Below, piece by piece: positions 18,296-27,132 of a stretch of DNA of 64,000 nucleotides. The notes below the pieces were generated by a model. That model saw only the letters and a list, made by a program, of their open reading frames with translations. It did not search any database and was not told the DNA's origin. Made by a program: the position numbers and the translations under genes. Position 1 is the first letter of the stretch, and every line of letters starts with the position of its first letter. The stretch is from Sporolactobacillus mangiferae (GTDB taxonomy: Bacteria > Bacillota > Bacilli > Bacillales > Sporolactobacillaceae), in assembly GCF_023336505.1 (NCBI RefSeq), contig NZ_JAMAST010000009.1, forward strand, positions 1 through 64,000, written 5' to 3'.

Positions 18296-19285
18296 ATGGA
18301 TACAGCGACTCATATCGTCATGGGATTGGGTGTTGCCGCACTTGCAACTCTGGATCCCGCTGTTGCGCAGAACCCGCTGACGTCTCAAACCGTCATGATC
18401 GGTGTTGTGGCGGGTTCGGTAATCCCGGATATCGATACCATACTGAAATTAAAAGATAATGCAACCTATATACGCAATCACCGTGGAGTGACCCATTCAC
18501 TTCCCGCAACACTGCTTTGGCCGTTTCTTCTGACAGCCATTCTGACAGCACTTAATCCCGGCGCAAATATCGGACATTTGCTCATCTGGACGCTGGCAGC
18601 CGTCTCCGGACATGTTTTTGTCGATCTTTTCAACGCATATGGTACTCAGGCAATCCGCCCCTTCACAGGAAAATGGGTTGCCTTTGGAACGATCAACATT
18701 TTTGATCCCTTTATTTTCATGATGCATCTGATCGGCTTCGGAATCTGGATGACACTTGGTCACCCCGGAATCACGTTTATTCTGGTCTACTCTGTGATTA
18801 CCGTCTATTATATCCTGCGCGGACTTTATCACAGGCATGTCCTGAACCAGGTGAAAAGCCAGCTCCCCGGACTGAAGAAAGTCTTTCTTTCGCCAACGTG
18901 GCGCTGGTCTCATTATCATGTGGCAGCTGAAAGCGACCGTTATTTCTACGTAGGCAAAGTGAACTGCTCAAGCCTGCTGTTAATAGACCGGTTTGACCGG
19001 ACACCGATAGACTATAATAATAAAATGATCAAAGCAGCGATGCAGGACAAAAATGTGCGCGCCTTCCTCTCGTTTTCGCCGATCTATCACTGGTCAATTG
19101 CTGAGCGGGGCGGCCGCTATGTCATTCAACTTACAGATCTCCGTTATTATTCTAAAGGGACCTATCCATTTACCGCAACTGTTTGGCTTGACAAAGATTT
19201 GTCTATTGAAAGCTCTTATACAGGCTGGGTATTCAGCGAACAGAAACTCCGCAAAAAGCTTGTGCTTGCGCAGCTGCATTCATGA
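18296..19285 (+). CDS. YfhP-like membrane-bound metal-dependent hydrolase (DUF457/LexA-binding family)
   Basis: 329 residues. The N-terminal 180 residues form a membrane domain with the family's His/Asp motifs: D-T-A-T-H-I-V-M-G, I-P-D-I-D, R-G-V-T-H-S and G-H-V-F-V-D-L-F-N-A-Y-G-T. The remaining 150 residues are soluble. This is the YdjM/YfhP family of putative integral membrane hydrolases; in B. subtilis yfhP affects expression of its neighbour mutY by an unclear route, and the substrate is unknown. GGGAGGA precedes the ATG. Confidence 0.82.
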   Translation: MDTATHIVMGLGVAALATLDPAVAQNPLTSQTVMIGVVAGSVIPDIDTILKLKDNATYIRNHRGVTHSLPATLLWPFLLTAILTALNPGANIGHLLIWTLAAVSGHVFVDLFNAYGTQAIRPFTGKWVAFGTINIFDPFIFMMHLIGFGIWMTLGHPGITFILVYSVITVYYILRGLYHRHVLNQVKSQLPGLKKVFLSPTWRWSHYHVAAESDRYFYVGKVNCSSLLLIDRFDRTPIDYNNKMIKAAMQDKNVRAFLSFSPIYHWSIAERGGRYVIQLTDLRYYSKGTYPFTATVWLDKDLSIESSYTGWVFSEQKLRKKLVLAQLHS

Positions 19286-19332
19286 TTTCCGTTTACGCTG
19301 TAATCGAACTGGGTTCGTGTCTTTTACAGTAC

Positions 19333-19512
19333 TGAATCGACGCTTCAGTTGCCCGCTTGCCGCGGGCGATCCGGAAGCCTCCTCAGGCAGGCCAATTCCT
19401 GCGGGGTCTTCCCTGGCTCGCTGATCCCGCAGGCGTCTCGCACCCCGCTTTGATTCTCGATAAGACACTGGTTTATTGGTTTTCATATGGGTCAAAACGA
19501 CATACCTTCTTA
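19333..19512 (+). repeat. Composite intergenic repeat, GC-rich body copy
   Basis: About 180 nt closely matching 51087-51255: CGCTTCAG, GCCGCGGGCGATCCGGAAGC, CTCAGGCAGGCCAATTCCTG, GATCCCGCAGGCG and a tail TAAGACACTGGTTTATTGGT. The ATTTACCGGTCAT units are absent here. It occupies most of the 321-bp gap between the yfhP-like gene and recX; apparent reading frames inside it are products of the repeat. Confidence 0.8.
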
Positions 19513-19522
19513 TACTACAAGA

Positions 19523-19556
19523 AAAGGCCCTGGGTGGTGTGACTCCCAGGGCCTTT
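19523..19556. terminator. Terminator shared by the yfhP-like gene and recX
   Basis: AAAGGCCCTGGG pairs with CCCAGGGCCTTT across a 10-nt loop; flanked by A and T runs, so likely to work in both directions for these convergent genes. Confidence 0.85.
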
Positions 19557-19606
19557 CTTTACCATTCATCGGCGAATCCCGTGCCTTGGCAATAAGAAGC
19601 TAATAA

Positions 19607-20425
19607 CTAATCATTAATGCCACCGATACGGTCGTGCAGAAACGAATCAATCGCATCAAGTGGAAACCCTTTGTGATAAAGGAAATTTCTTACTTTAAGA
19701 GCAAAGGCACGGCCGGTGAACTTTTTATATTTCTGCATCGCCTTTTCCGCCTGATTGGCCAGTGCGTTCTTCTCATTTTCTTCAAGAAAATCAGTGATCT
19801 CGTTAAGCACATGATTACTGATCTCCCGTGAATACCCATGCTGCATGAGCAGTCTCGCCAGAACAAGCCGTGCTTCTGCGCTCGACTTCTTATTTTTCAC
19901 CGATGAGGTGTGCTTTGCCAGATACTTTCGCGCATGCGCAATTTGCTCATCAATTGAAAAAAGCTTCTCAGTACGCGCCGCAATTTCTTGTGCAACGCCT
20001 GTCTGCAGCAATTCCCGATAAATAAGCTGCGGTCCCTTCGTTGAGGTTTGAATCCGCGTCCGTGCGAAAGAATTCGCAAACGTCTCATCATCAAGCAGCT
20101 TCTCATCAAGCATTCGCTGAATCGCATAATCGATCTGCCGCACATCAAAAGATCTCTTCTTCAAATATTCTTTCATCTCAAAAACACTGTGCATTCGGTG
20201 TGCAAGGTAACGCAGCCCAGCGTTGTAAGCACGTGTGCCGGAAGCCTCCCGGCGAATCCGTTCCACTTGCTCCGCTGAGAGTTCAAGTCCTTTATGCAGT
20301 GCTTCACGAACAAGAATATCCTCATGGACACTGACACGTGACGTTCGACCTTCCGGGTCTCTAATCTCTATGGAGAAAAAATCACGCTCTGTTTCGTCCG
20401 TTTGTATTCTGGTGATCCTTGCCAT
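19607..20425 (-). CDS. recX: Regulatory protein RecX
   Basis: 272 residues of the RecX family, which binds the RecA filament and modulates recombination and the SOS response. The three-helix repeats are visible: Y-L-A-H-R-M-H-S-V-F-E-M-K-E-Y-L, V-R-Q-I-D-Y-A-I-Q-R-M-L, and L-V-L-A-R-L-L-M-Q-H-G-Y-S. Length is usual for Bacillus RecX. The start is the ATG at 20425 after GGGGGA. Together with the MFS gene further on, its position echoes B. subtilis recX (yfhG)-yfhI. The upstream gap contains a DnaA-box cluster. Confidence 0.9.
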   Translation of the reverse strand: MARITRIQTDETERDFFSIEIRDPEGRTSRVSVHEDILVREALHKGLELSAEQVERIRREASGTRAYNAGLRYLAHRMHSVFEMKEYLKKRSFDVRQIDYAIQRMLDEKLLDDETFANSFARTRIQTSTKGPQLIYRELLQTGVAQEIAARTEKLFSIDEQIAHARKYLAKHTSSVKNKKSSAEARLVLARLLMQHGYSREISNHVLNEITDFLEENEKNALANQAEKAMQKYKKFTGRAFALKVRNFLYHKGFPLDAIDSFLHDRIGGIND

Positions 20426-20608
20426 CAATCCGTCCCCCAGCACTTTTATCAATATAATAGCATAAACATTTGCTTTTTGTTGCGAAATCACCACTCCGGG
20501 CGCATTCAGATGTGTGACTTAGGCTCATTTTATGTCGAATTTAGTAGCTTGTTTAAATTTACTTTTCTGAAATTATGAGAACAAGAGATGTGAAAATGTC
20601 AATAACTT

Positions 20609-20776
20609 TGTGGATAAGTGGATAACTTCAATAAATCCTTTATTAACGCGATGTAAAAATGTGCATGATTTTGTTACTATTTTGGTTTTAATATGTGAAT
20701 TGTGTTAATAAATGAGCAAAAATACCCCGTTATCCACTTTTTCATTTGTCAAGTCTGTGGATAAACATGTGGATAC
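20609..20776. promoter_or_regulatory. Cluster of five DnaA boxes
   Basis: Two perfect boxes TGTGGATAA (20609-20617 and 20756-20764) and three with one mismatch (20617-20625, 20730-20738 on the opposite strand, and 20768-20776) lie within 168 bp of AT-rich non-coding DNA between recX and pdaA. No dnaA or dnaN gene is nearby, so this is not evidently oriC. It fits the description of the DnaA-box clusters that titrate DnaA in B. subtilis. Confidence 0.75.
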
Positions 20777-20857
20777 TGTTCCTAACTTATTTCGACTTTT
20801 TTTGGAAAATTTAATGCGCCACAGAGATAATAAGTCAGTAGTGGGCAGAAAATCGAT

Positions 20858-20985
20858 TAGAAAACTTGGCTTCGCCAAGCTTCTGACGAAGGCAAAATCC
20901 TGGTTGCACTTATATTATGTTCCTTACATCGCTGCGGCTGCGCGCTTCCGCTTTAATATAAGGCATAATATTTCTTATCACACAA
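20858..20985 (+). repeat. Dispersed repeat, hairpin module plus rearranged tail
   Basis: Begins TTAGAAAACTTGGCTTCG with the CTTGGC/GCCAAG hairpin, continues CTGACGAAGGC and reaches a CACTTATATTATG/TAATATAAGGC tail. The tail resembles the TTATACTAT inverted-repeat module, interrupted by CTGCGGCTGCGCGCTTCC. It follows directly on the DnaA boxes. Confidence 0.65.
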
Positions 20986-20991
20986 AAAATG

Positions 20992-21015
20992 CCTCAATGC
21001 CAAATGGAATTGAGG
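20992..21015 (-). terminator. Terminator of pdaA
   Basis: On the minus strand CCTCAAT and ATTGAGG pair around CCATTTGG-type loop bases and a TTTTTT run follows, just past the pdaA stop. Confidence 0.7.
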
Positions 21016-21022
21016 TTTATAA

Positions 21023-21802
21023 TCAACGAAATTTTGAAGGCAACTTTCGCTCGGCCATCAAATCATCCAGACTGCGGAAACGATAGCCCTGCTTCTTCAG
21101 GTCTCGAATCACACGCGGCAATGCCTCCGCATTATCTTTCGAAACTGTATGCAGCAGAATCACTGCTCCCGGATGTACCCGCTTCATAATATGATCATAG
21201 GCATAATCAGCGCCGTGCTGATCGTCACGAACCCAATCACGATAAGCAGCAGACCAGAAAACATCCACATAACCCTCTTCATGGCCAAGCTTCAATGACC
21301 GTTCGCTGAATGTTCCTCTCGGCGGACGAAGATAATTCATTTGCCGTTCACCGGTTAATTTCATATATCTGTTCTTTAATTTCTCAAGTTCCCGCCTGTA
21401 CTTCTCATCACTGATCTTGGAAAGATCCGGATGGCTCCATGAATGGTTGCCGACAATATGCCCTTCCCGGACCATGCGCTTGACCAGTTCCGGCTGATCC
21501 GAAATATAATGACCGGTGATAAAAAACGCGGCAGGTACTTTTTCTTTCTTTAAAGTGTCAAGCATTTTCGCTGTGTAGCCTGCCTCATAACCATTGTCAA
21601 AGGTCAGAAACAGTTCTTTTTTAGATGTGTCACCAATATAAACGCCGTCGTATTTCTTTAATAATGCTTCGTATTCTGGCTCTGTAGTCGCCGGCTGGTT
21701 ATGTTTCGCAGGTTTGAAATACCAGTCCTTTCCGTATACAGAAAATGGCTGAACGAACAGTCCGCAAACGGCAACCATGAGCAAAAGCGCTATTTTCTTC
21801 AC
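21023..21802 (-). CDS. pdaA: Delta-lactam-biosynthetic de-N-acetylase PdaA
   Basis: 259 residues with a signal peptide and an NodB-type polysaccharide deacetylase domain. Motifs: L-T-F-D-N-G-Y-E (with the Asn usual in PdaA instead of a second Asp), H-S-W-S-H-P-D for metal binding, R-P-P-R-G-T-F, and L-L-H-T near the end. PdaA deacetylates muramic acid so that the muramic-delta-lactam of spore cortex can form, which is needed for germination. The start is the GTG at 21802 following GGAGGG. The neighbours yfjT and yfkD occur in the same order in B. subtilis. Confidence 0.92.
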   Translation of the reverse strand: MKKIALLLMVAVCGLFVQPFSVYGKDWYFKPAKHNQPATTEPEYEALLKKYDGVYIGDTSKKELFLTFDNGYEAGYTAKMLDTLKKEKVPAAFFITGHYISDQPELVKRMVREGHIVGNHSWSHPDLSKISDEKYRRELEKLKNRYMKLTGERQMNYLRPPRGTFSERSLKLGHEEGYVDVFWSAAYRDWVRDDQHGADYAYDHIMKRVHPGAVILLHTVSKDNAEALPRVIRDLKKQGYRFRSLDDLMAERKLPSKFR

Positions 21803-21854
21803 ACAATCACCCTCCAAATATAACATTGACCGTTTGCGCACTAATTATGTTTCC

Positions 21855-22058
21855 TTATTTTTCTGTCACTTCTTCAATCCAGTCATCACGAAACCGGCGA
21901 AGTTTAACCTCAAGACTGTCCAGCATCCTGAGTATATTTTCCAGATCTTCGTGTCTGCATGTTTCCGCATCAAACGCGTTCACGACTTGCATAAGCAGCT
22001 GAAATCTTTTTTTCAAGTACATTACCTGATCTGTTTTTGAATCTGTCGCTCTTCCCAT
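21855..22058 (-). CDS. YfjT-like small protein (SE1561 family)
   Basis: 67 residues, soluble, charged and helical: L-K-K-R-F-Q-L-L-M-Q-V-V-N-A-F then E-D-L-E-N-I-L-R-M-L-D-S-L-E. It resembles the small SE1561/YfjT family, whose function is unknown. The ATG at 22058 follows GGAGGTG by six bases; upstream in-frame codons lie ahead of that site. It sits between yfkD and pdaA as in B. subtilis. Confidence 0.7.
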   Translation of the reverse strand: MGRATDSKTDQVMYLKKRFQLLMQVVNAFDAETCRHEDLENILRMLDSLEVKLRRFRDDWIEEVTEK

Positions 22059-22151
22059 TCCAAGCACCTCCGTCCCTGCCGCTCCTTTCACTTTAGCACA
22101 AGGACAGCTTAAGTGGGTTTATGAAGCGCTGGGCCAAACTCTGCTGCAAGG

Positions 22152-22931
22152 TTACTGATCTGAATAACGCAGCATCAGGTGATCGGTAATCGGCATCCAC
22201 GCGCCAATGCCTTGCTGCATAACATTCGTCACTTCAATATGCGCACTCCCGCCCTTCATGAACAGAAAGACTTCTCCGTAGGTGATTTTCCCTCGTTCGT
22301 TAACCGCTGGGACGTAACCGTACAGATGGCCAATCTTTTTGGATGAAACACGAAACGGGCGGTCGACCTTGGTTCCCGCACCGACAATCGTTGAAAAAGC
22401 GATGGGCAGGTGGGTCTTCTTCATGGTTTTCGCAAGAATCAACTGGCTGGCTTCCTCCTTTTTCGGTACTTCGGAAGTCAATCCCCCGTTGACTTTTGCC
22501 TGTACTTTCTGCAGATATCCGATCTGCTGACCGGTTTTGCTGCCGCGCGCGTCAATCACGTTGTCATTGATTCTCTTAAATTCCCAGTTCACTGATGTTT
22601 CCGATGACTGATAATTCAGCGGCCATTCTCCCAAATAGATACGCGCTGAGTAGCCAATTGACCACCTTGACGGATGTACGGCGGACTCATTAAAAAGTTT
22701 AATCAACATTGGATTTTCAATCGGGACATTAGCCGATTTGAGCAGCGTCTTGGTCTGCGCGCTCGGCACAAGTTCCGAAGAATCATGCGTTGGGTTCGGG
22801 TACGTATTTTCTTTCGAAATATCCACAACCGATTCCGGTAAATGGTGGGGCACTGTGCTCTTTGCATGAGCAAACGGCACATCCATGAATAAAAGAGCAG
22901 CAAAGGCAATCATAATAAAAATTTTCCTCAA
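22152..22931 (-). CDS. yfkD: YfkD-like secreted protein
   Basis: 259 residues with a Sec signal peptide (hydrophobic I-M-I-A-F-A-A-L-L-F, cleavage after A-H-A at about residue 23). The mature part carries W-S-I-G-Y-S-A-R-I-Y-L-G-E-W-P-L and D-R-P-F-R-V-S-S-K-K-I-G-H-L-Y-G-Y-V typical of YfkD proteins. No function is known; the link to pdaA suggests spore or wall biology (inference). Confidence 0.8.
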   Translation of the reverse strand: MRKIFIMIAFAALLFMDVPFAHAKSTVPHHLPESVVDISKENTYPNPTHDSSELVPSAQTKTLLKSANVPIENPMLIKLFNESAVHPSRWSIGYSARIYLGEWPLNYQSSETSVNWEFKRINDNVIDARGSKTGQQIGYLQKVQAKVNGGLTSEVPKKEEASQLILAKTMKKTHLPIAFSTIVGAGTKVDRPFRVSSKKIGHLYGYVPAVNERGKITYGEVFLFMKGGSAHIEVTNVMQQGIGAWMPITDHLMLRYSDQ

Positions 22932-22982
22932 GGCAGAAAACTCCTTTTTTGCTTATTTTCTGCCGGTTACCGCAAAATTATC

Positions 22983-23014
22983 AAAAAAAGACGGGCGCAC
23001 CTGATGCCCCGCCC
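22983..23014 (-). terminator. Terminator of the aminotransferase gene
   Basis: On the minus strand a GGGCG...CGCCC stem is followed by GTC and a run of seven T, 18-50 nt past the stop codon. Confidence 0.7.
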
Positions 23015-23031
23015 ATCCCCGATATCGAGAA

Positions 23032-24207
23032 TCAATCAAAAAGATGTAGTCTGCCAATACGCTCAGCAGCTTCTGTTAATCGGTCTGGTTCGGTCAGCAG
23101 GCCGATACGTACATAATTTTCTCCACCGGTACCAAAGCCAATGCCTGGTGCCAGAACAACATGCGCTTTATCAAGCGCATACTCAAAAAACGATTCGGAA
23201 GTAAATCCCTTTGGTACCGGGAGCCAGCCAAAAAATGATCCCTTGGACGGTTCAGCTTCCCACCCGATTTTTTTAGCTGCATCAAAAAATGCATTGCGGC
23301 GTGTTTCATAACGCTGGACCAGTTCACGTACGCAGTCCTGCGGTCCGAGCAGCGCTTTGGCACTCGCTTCCTGAATACCGCCAAACAGACTGACAAAATA
23401 ATGATCCTGAAACAGCTCGATCGCCTCGATGACACTTTTGTTGCCAAGCGCAAAGCCAACGCGCCAGCCAGCCATGTTGTATGTTTTTGATAATGTATAG
23501 GTCTCGATGCCGACCTCTTTGGCGCCAGGCGTCTGCAGGAAACTGCGAGCCTTTTTGCCATCGAATCCAAGTGCGCCGTAGGCAAAATCATGCAGAACAC
23601 AAATTTTGTGTTTCTCAGCTGTTTTGACGGTCTCTTCAAAAAAACCAGCAGGCGCGACAGCCGAGGTCGGATTGTTTGGATAATTCAGGAACATCAGTTT
23701 GGCCTTGTCCAAAGTATGCTCAGGCATTGCACCATAATCCGGAAGAAATGCATTCGAAGCGCGCAGCGGCATTTTTTCCATATGCAGATTGGCCAAGGCG
23801 AATCCCGATAAGTAATCCGGATAGCCAGGATCTGGCATAAGCACGGTGTCCCCGCCGTTTAAGAGGCATTCTCCAATTTCGACCAGACCGGTCTTTGAAC
23901 CGAAGAGAATGGCAACCTCTGTTTTCGGATCGAGATCAACATCGTATTCACGTTTATAGAAGGTCGCAATCGCTTCTTTCAGAAAATCATAACCCCTGAA
24001 CGGTGAATACTTATGATAAAGCGGATTGACAGCTGCGTCCTGCAGCGCTTTGACAATATGCGCCGGTGTCGGCTGATCCGGATTTCCCTGTCCCAGGTTA
24101 ATAACGTCATAACCCTTGGCAATCGCCGCATTCGTTTTTACAACTAAATCAGCAAAAAATTGCTTTGGCAGCCGATTGAGTGCATCGGACTTAGCAAAAT
24201 AAACCAT
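23032..24207 (-). CDS. mtnE: PLP-dependent aminotransferase, MtnE-like
   Basis: 391-residue fold-type-I aminotransferase. It shows V-I-N-L-G-Q-G-N-P-D-Q-P-T-P near the N-terminus, N-Y-P-N-N-P-T-S for pyridoxal phosphate and substrate, the PLP lysine in Y-T-L-S-K-T-Y-N-M-A-G-W-R and a C-terminal carboxylate-binding Arg in V-R-I-G-L-L. Overall it is close to what I recall of B. subtilis MtnE (YkrV), which converts ketomethylthiobutyrate to methionine in the salvage pathway. Other aspartate/LL-DAP-type aminotransferases share many of these motifs. No other mtn gene or SAM riboswitch lies nearby, so the specificity is tentative. Confidence 0.75.
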   Translation of the reverse strand: MVYFAKSDALNRLPKQFFADLVVKTNAAIAKGYDVINLGQGNPDQPTPAHIVKALQDAAVNPLYHKYSPFRGYDFLKEAIATFYKREYDVDLDPKTEVAILFGSKTGLVEIGECLLNGGDTVLMPDPGYPDYLSGFALANLHMEKMPLRASNAFLPDYGAMPEHTLDKAKLMFLNYPNNPTSAVAPAGFFEETVKTAEKHKICVLHDFAYGALGFDGKKARSFLQTPGAKEVGIETYTLSKTYNMAGWRVGFALGNKSVIEAIELFQDHYFVSLFGGIQEASAKALLGPQDCVRELVQRYETRRNAFFDAAKKIGWEAEPSKGSFFGWLPVPKGFTSESFFEYALDKAHVVLAPGIGFGTGGENYVRIGLLTEPDRLTEAAERIGRLHLFD

Positions 24208-24463
24208 TCATGTCCACTTCCAACTCTTTATTAGTTATTTTTTGATTAATCTGATCAAACAGTACTTTTATTGTCATCGATTCGTGGCCATTTGTAAAGG
24301 ATTCCTGCCGGGGACAAAACACTATTTTTCAAAAAACCATGATCATTTTTGTGCTTCTTTGAAATTTGGGAGAGACGGAACCCGTAAAATCAAGTATACT
24401 TGTTCTTGCTGAGCTTCTTTAGAGCGGCTTAAATCTGTGGCACGCAACGGTGAGGGATTCGGA

Positions 24464-25678
24464 ATGAACAGGTCATATCAACGTTTCCAGTTTTTACTGC
24501 TGATTAGTTCGGTTTTTATATGCGGTGCCGCAGAAGGCATGCTGCTGCCGCTCATTGCCTCGCTGCTCGAGAAGAACGGTGTCTCTGCCATCATGAACGG
24601 CCTCGGTTCAACATCGTTATATATCGGCATGCTCGTCTCAGTGCCATTAATGGAAAAACCGATGCAGAAGTTTGGCTACAAATGTTTTTTGATTGCTGGT
24701 CTCGCGCTTATTACTCTGCCTCTGTTCCTTTTTCCAATCTGGATGAACCTGTATTTCTGGTTCGTACTCAGGCTATGTGTCGGTTTCGGGGACAGTATGC
24801 TCCATTTTGCCGCACAGACCTGGATTACAGTGGACAGTCCCGTCAATCGGCGTGGCCGAAACATTGCCATCTATGGGCTTTCCTTCGGTATCGGCTTTGC
24901 GGCAGGTCCGATGCTCGTTCGTCTGCTTTTTTTTGGGACAGCCGTTCCATTCATAACAAGCGGCCTCTTTTGCACAGTTGTGCTCCTGCTCCTGTTCCTG
25001 CTTAAAAATGAGTATCCCGAATTGAGCACGGCCGCCGAGCCTTCGGCCAGACAGTTCTTTTCCAGATATAAAAAAGTCATTGCCGCTGCCTGGTCAGGTT
25101 TCGCTGTCACCTTTGCATTCGGTTATCTGGAAACTTCATTAAATAACAGCTTCCCTGTTTTTGCATTAAGACAGGGCTACTCGCTCGACTCAATCTCCAT
25201 TCTTCTTCCGGCATTCGTTACCGGAGGTCTGCTCACCCAGGTGCCGCTTGGCATGCTTGGTGACCGCTTCGGGCGAAGGTATCTTCTTCCGGTCATCTGT
25301 CTCTTTGGCGCACTTCTGATGACGGGAGCGGGACTGCTTTCTGAACATTTTTACGGCATTTACCTCTGCCTGCTTGGTGCGGGGACGCTGGTCGGATCGC
25401 TCTATTCCATGAGCATGGGCTATGTAAGCGATTTGCTTGATTCGAAACAGATTCCGCTGGGCAATATTCTGATGACCGTATGCTACAGCATCGGGTGTAT
25501 GATTGGTCCTGTCTCAGGAAGCGTGCTGATTGGCTGGATACCTGGCGGCGGCCTTTTTTACGGAATCGCCGTTTTTATTCTGCTTGCATCGCTCGGCTGC
25601 TTTATTCATCAATTTTACATTGCACGGCGTGCCGCACTCGATCATTCCCATATTTCAGGGAAAATGCCTAATCTGTGA
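24464..25678 (+). CDS. MFS transporter, YfhI-like
   Basis: 404 residues, about twelve transmembrane helices. MFS loop motifs are seen in G-D-R-F-G-R-R-Y after helix 8 and a weaker form after helix 2. Substrate unknown; the family contains cyanate and drug exporters. The ATG at 24464 follows GAGGG; an upstream in-frame start is less supported. Its place beyond recX matches yfhI in B. subtilis, though several genes intervene here. Confidence 0.8.
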   Translation: MNRSYQRFQFLLLISSVFICGAAEGMLLPLIASLLEKNGVSAIMNGLGSTSLYIGMLVSVPLMEKPMQKFGYKCFLIAGLALITLPLFLFPIWMNLYFWFVLRLCVGFGDSMLHFAAQTWITVDSPVNRRGRNIAIYGLSFGIGFAAGPMLVRLLFFGTAVPFITSGLFCTVVLLLLFLLKNEYPELSTAAEPSARQFFSRYKKVIAAAWSGFAVTFAFGYLETSLNNSFPVFALRQGYSLDSISILLPAFVTGGLLTQVPLGMLGDRFGRRYLLPVICLFGALLMTGAGLLSEHFYGIYLCLLGAGTLVGSLYSMSMGYVSDLLDSKQIPLGNILMTVCYSIGCMIGPVSGSVLIGWIPGGGLFYGIAVFILLASLGCFIHQFYIARRAALDHSHISGKMPNL

Positions 25679-25951
25679 AACCTTCACCCCGGATTTACTA
25701 TATCGCGGGGAGCACTGACCCTGTCTGCTCCTCTTTTCGCTCTGTCTCCACGTTTTTCACTTATCTGAAAATCCTAAATGATCCAGCTCACTTCTTTAAA
25801 TGCTGCGAACAATTCACTGCGTGATTGCATACCATACAAAGCAGCAGGAACCTTGGTGATGCCGGAGGCTCAGTTAAAGCATCCTGCTATTTGCATCCGT
25901 GAAAAATGAGCCCGCACCTGTACCAGGGGGACTTTTCAGGGGGAATCTCAG

Positions 25952-26395
25952 TTGAAGAAAAAGTTAATCATGCCTGAGCTGTATACAGCAACACATTGGA
26001 TGAACCGGAAAGTAGCGCGTGAATCCCTGATTGGCGCGCCGACACTGATCCATTTCTGGTCAGTCAGCTGTCCCAAGTGCAAACAGGCACTTCCGGTCAT
26101 TCAATCCATTCGCGATCAATACAGCGATCAATTGCATGTCGTTGCCATTCATATGCCATTGTCAAATGACGATCTGAACGTTCAGAAAGTTGCCCGTGCC
26201 GCTGAATATTACGCGATTACCGAACCGATCCTGATCGACAATACACATCGCCTTGCTGATTCATTTGGAACCCGGTTTGTTCCGGCCTATTTTCTGTTTG
26301 ATCCATATGGACATCTGCTTGAGTATCATATGGGAGAACGCGGGGCACTTCGTATTGAAAAAGCAGTCAATCGCCTTTTTTTTCAAAATCATTAA
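25952..26395 (+). CDS. Thioredoxin-like redoxin (TlpA/ResA-type fold)
   Basis: 147 residues with a thioredoxin fold and active site W-S-V-S-C-P-K-C (C-x2-C), then the cis-proline region as F-V-P-A-Y-F-L-F. There is no signal peptide or anchor, so it is probably cytosolic, unlike ResA. Family similarity suggests thiol exchange; the partner is unknown. The start is a TTG at 25952 after AGGGGGA. The 273 bp before it hold no gene I can support. Confidence 0.75.
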   Translation: MKKKLIMPELYTATHWMNRKVARESLIGAPTLIHFWSVSCPKCKQALPVIQSIRDQYSDQLHVVAIHMPLSNDDLNVQKVARAAEYYAITEPILIDNTHRLADSFGTRFVPAYFLFDPYGHLLEYHMGERGALRIEKAVNRLFFQNH

Positions 26396-26406
26396 AATCC
26401 GCCAGC

Positions 26407-26856
26407 TCATTTTGAATAAAAGATAACACATCGTCTTTTCAGAAAATGAAGCAGTCTGAAAAGAAAGAAACCCATTAAAGCACCGATTGTATTTAAAAAA
26501 ATGTCGTCAATATCAAAAATACGTTCTGCAAAGAAAAACTGACAGGATTCAATTAATAAGCTGACGCCAAAACCAATCAATACTTGTCCGATTAACATGC
26601 GCTGAAACGGAAGCAGCCATGAAAGGAACAGACCAAGCGGCATAAAGAGAAGCAGATTGCCGACAATGTTCTTCATAATCAAAAAGCTGTTCCCGCTTCG
26701 CAGCATCAGTCGAATGCTGCTGAACAAAATGAAATTGCTGGATTGTCCATACGTGTAGTAATTATGCGTAAAAAGCGTCGCGAAAACAAGAACGGCCATA
26801 TATACAAGAAAAAAAAGTAAAACAAAATATTCCTTCACACGCAATTTCTTTGCCAT
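26407..26856 (-). CDS. VanZ-family membrane protein
   Basis: 149 residues, about four transmembrane helices, with the family motifs G-N-L-L-L-F-M-P-L-G-L and R-I-F-D-I-D-D-I-F-L-N-T-I-G-A. The namesake gives low-level teicoplanin resistance, but most VanZ-like genes are of unknown role and there is no van cluster here. Convergent with the redoxin gene, 11 nt apart. Confidence 0.85.
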   Translation of the reverse strand: MAKKLRVKEYFVLLFFLVYMAVLVFATLFTHNYYTYGQSSNFILFSSIRLMLRSGNSFLIMKNIVGNLLLFMPLGLFLSWLLPFQRMLIGQVLIGFGVSLLIESCQFFFAERIFDIDDIFLNTIGALMGFFLFRLLHFLKRRCVIFYSK

Positions 26857-27011
26857 GGCTGCTTGCCCCCCTTATTAACTTATGCCACGCAAAAAACATT
26901 CATGTCGCCTGAAAGAGCACTGAACAGCAGAAAACGCAATAATCTATATTAATTCTAATATTTGATACTTTCTTAAACGATCAAAATGCATGTTATCAGC
27001 AAAAACGATGA

Positions 27012-27110
27012 TGATTACCATTATCAATTATAATAAATTGATTTCATTTGCCTATTGTTTTTCATATGTGAAAAAATATTATAATTAATATCATTTGATA
27101 ACTATTATTT
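27012..27110 (+). promoter_or_regulatory. Three Fur/PerR-like boxes upstream of the metal ATPase
   Basis: TGATTACCATTATCA (27012-27026) matches 12-13 of 15 positions of the 7-1-7 Fur form TGATAATnATTATCA. TTATAATTAATATCA (27079-27093) matches 12 of 14 of the Per box, and TGATAACTATTATTT (27096-27110) is a weaker third copy ending 22 nt before the start codon. The region is very AT-rich, so chance matches are possible, but three in 100 bp ahead of an iron-type exporter is meaningful. Confidence 0.55.
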
Positions 27111-27132
27111 AAAATGAAGGGTCGTTTCTAAA

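Noticed and set aside
20609-20776. Chromosomal origin of replication (oriC)
   Set aside because: DnaA boxes are present but dnaA, dnaN or other origin genes are absent, and the neighbours are recX and pdaA; a DnaA-titration cluster fits better.
24208-24463. SAM (S-box) riboswitch before the MtnE-like gene
   Set aside because: The gap between the divergent genes lacks the S-box core sequences and any clear terminator.
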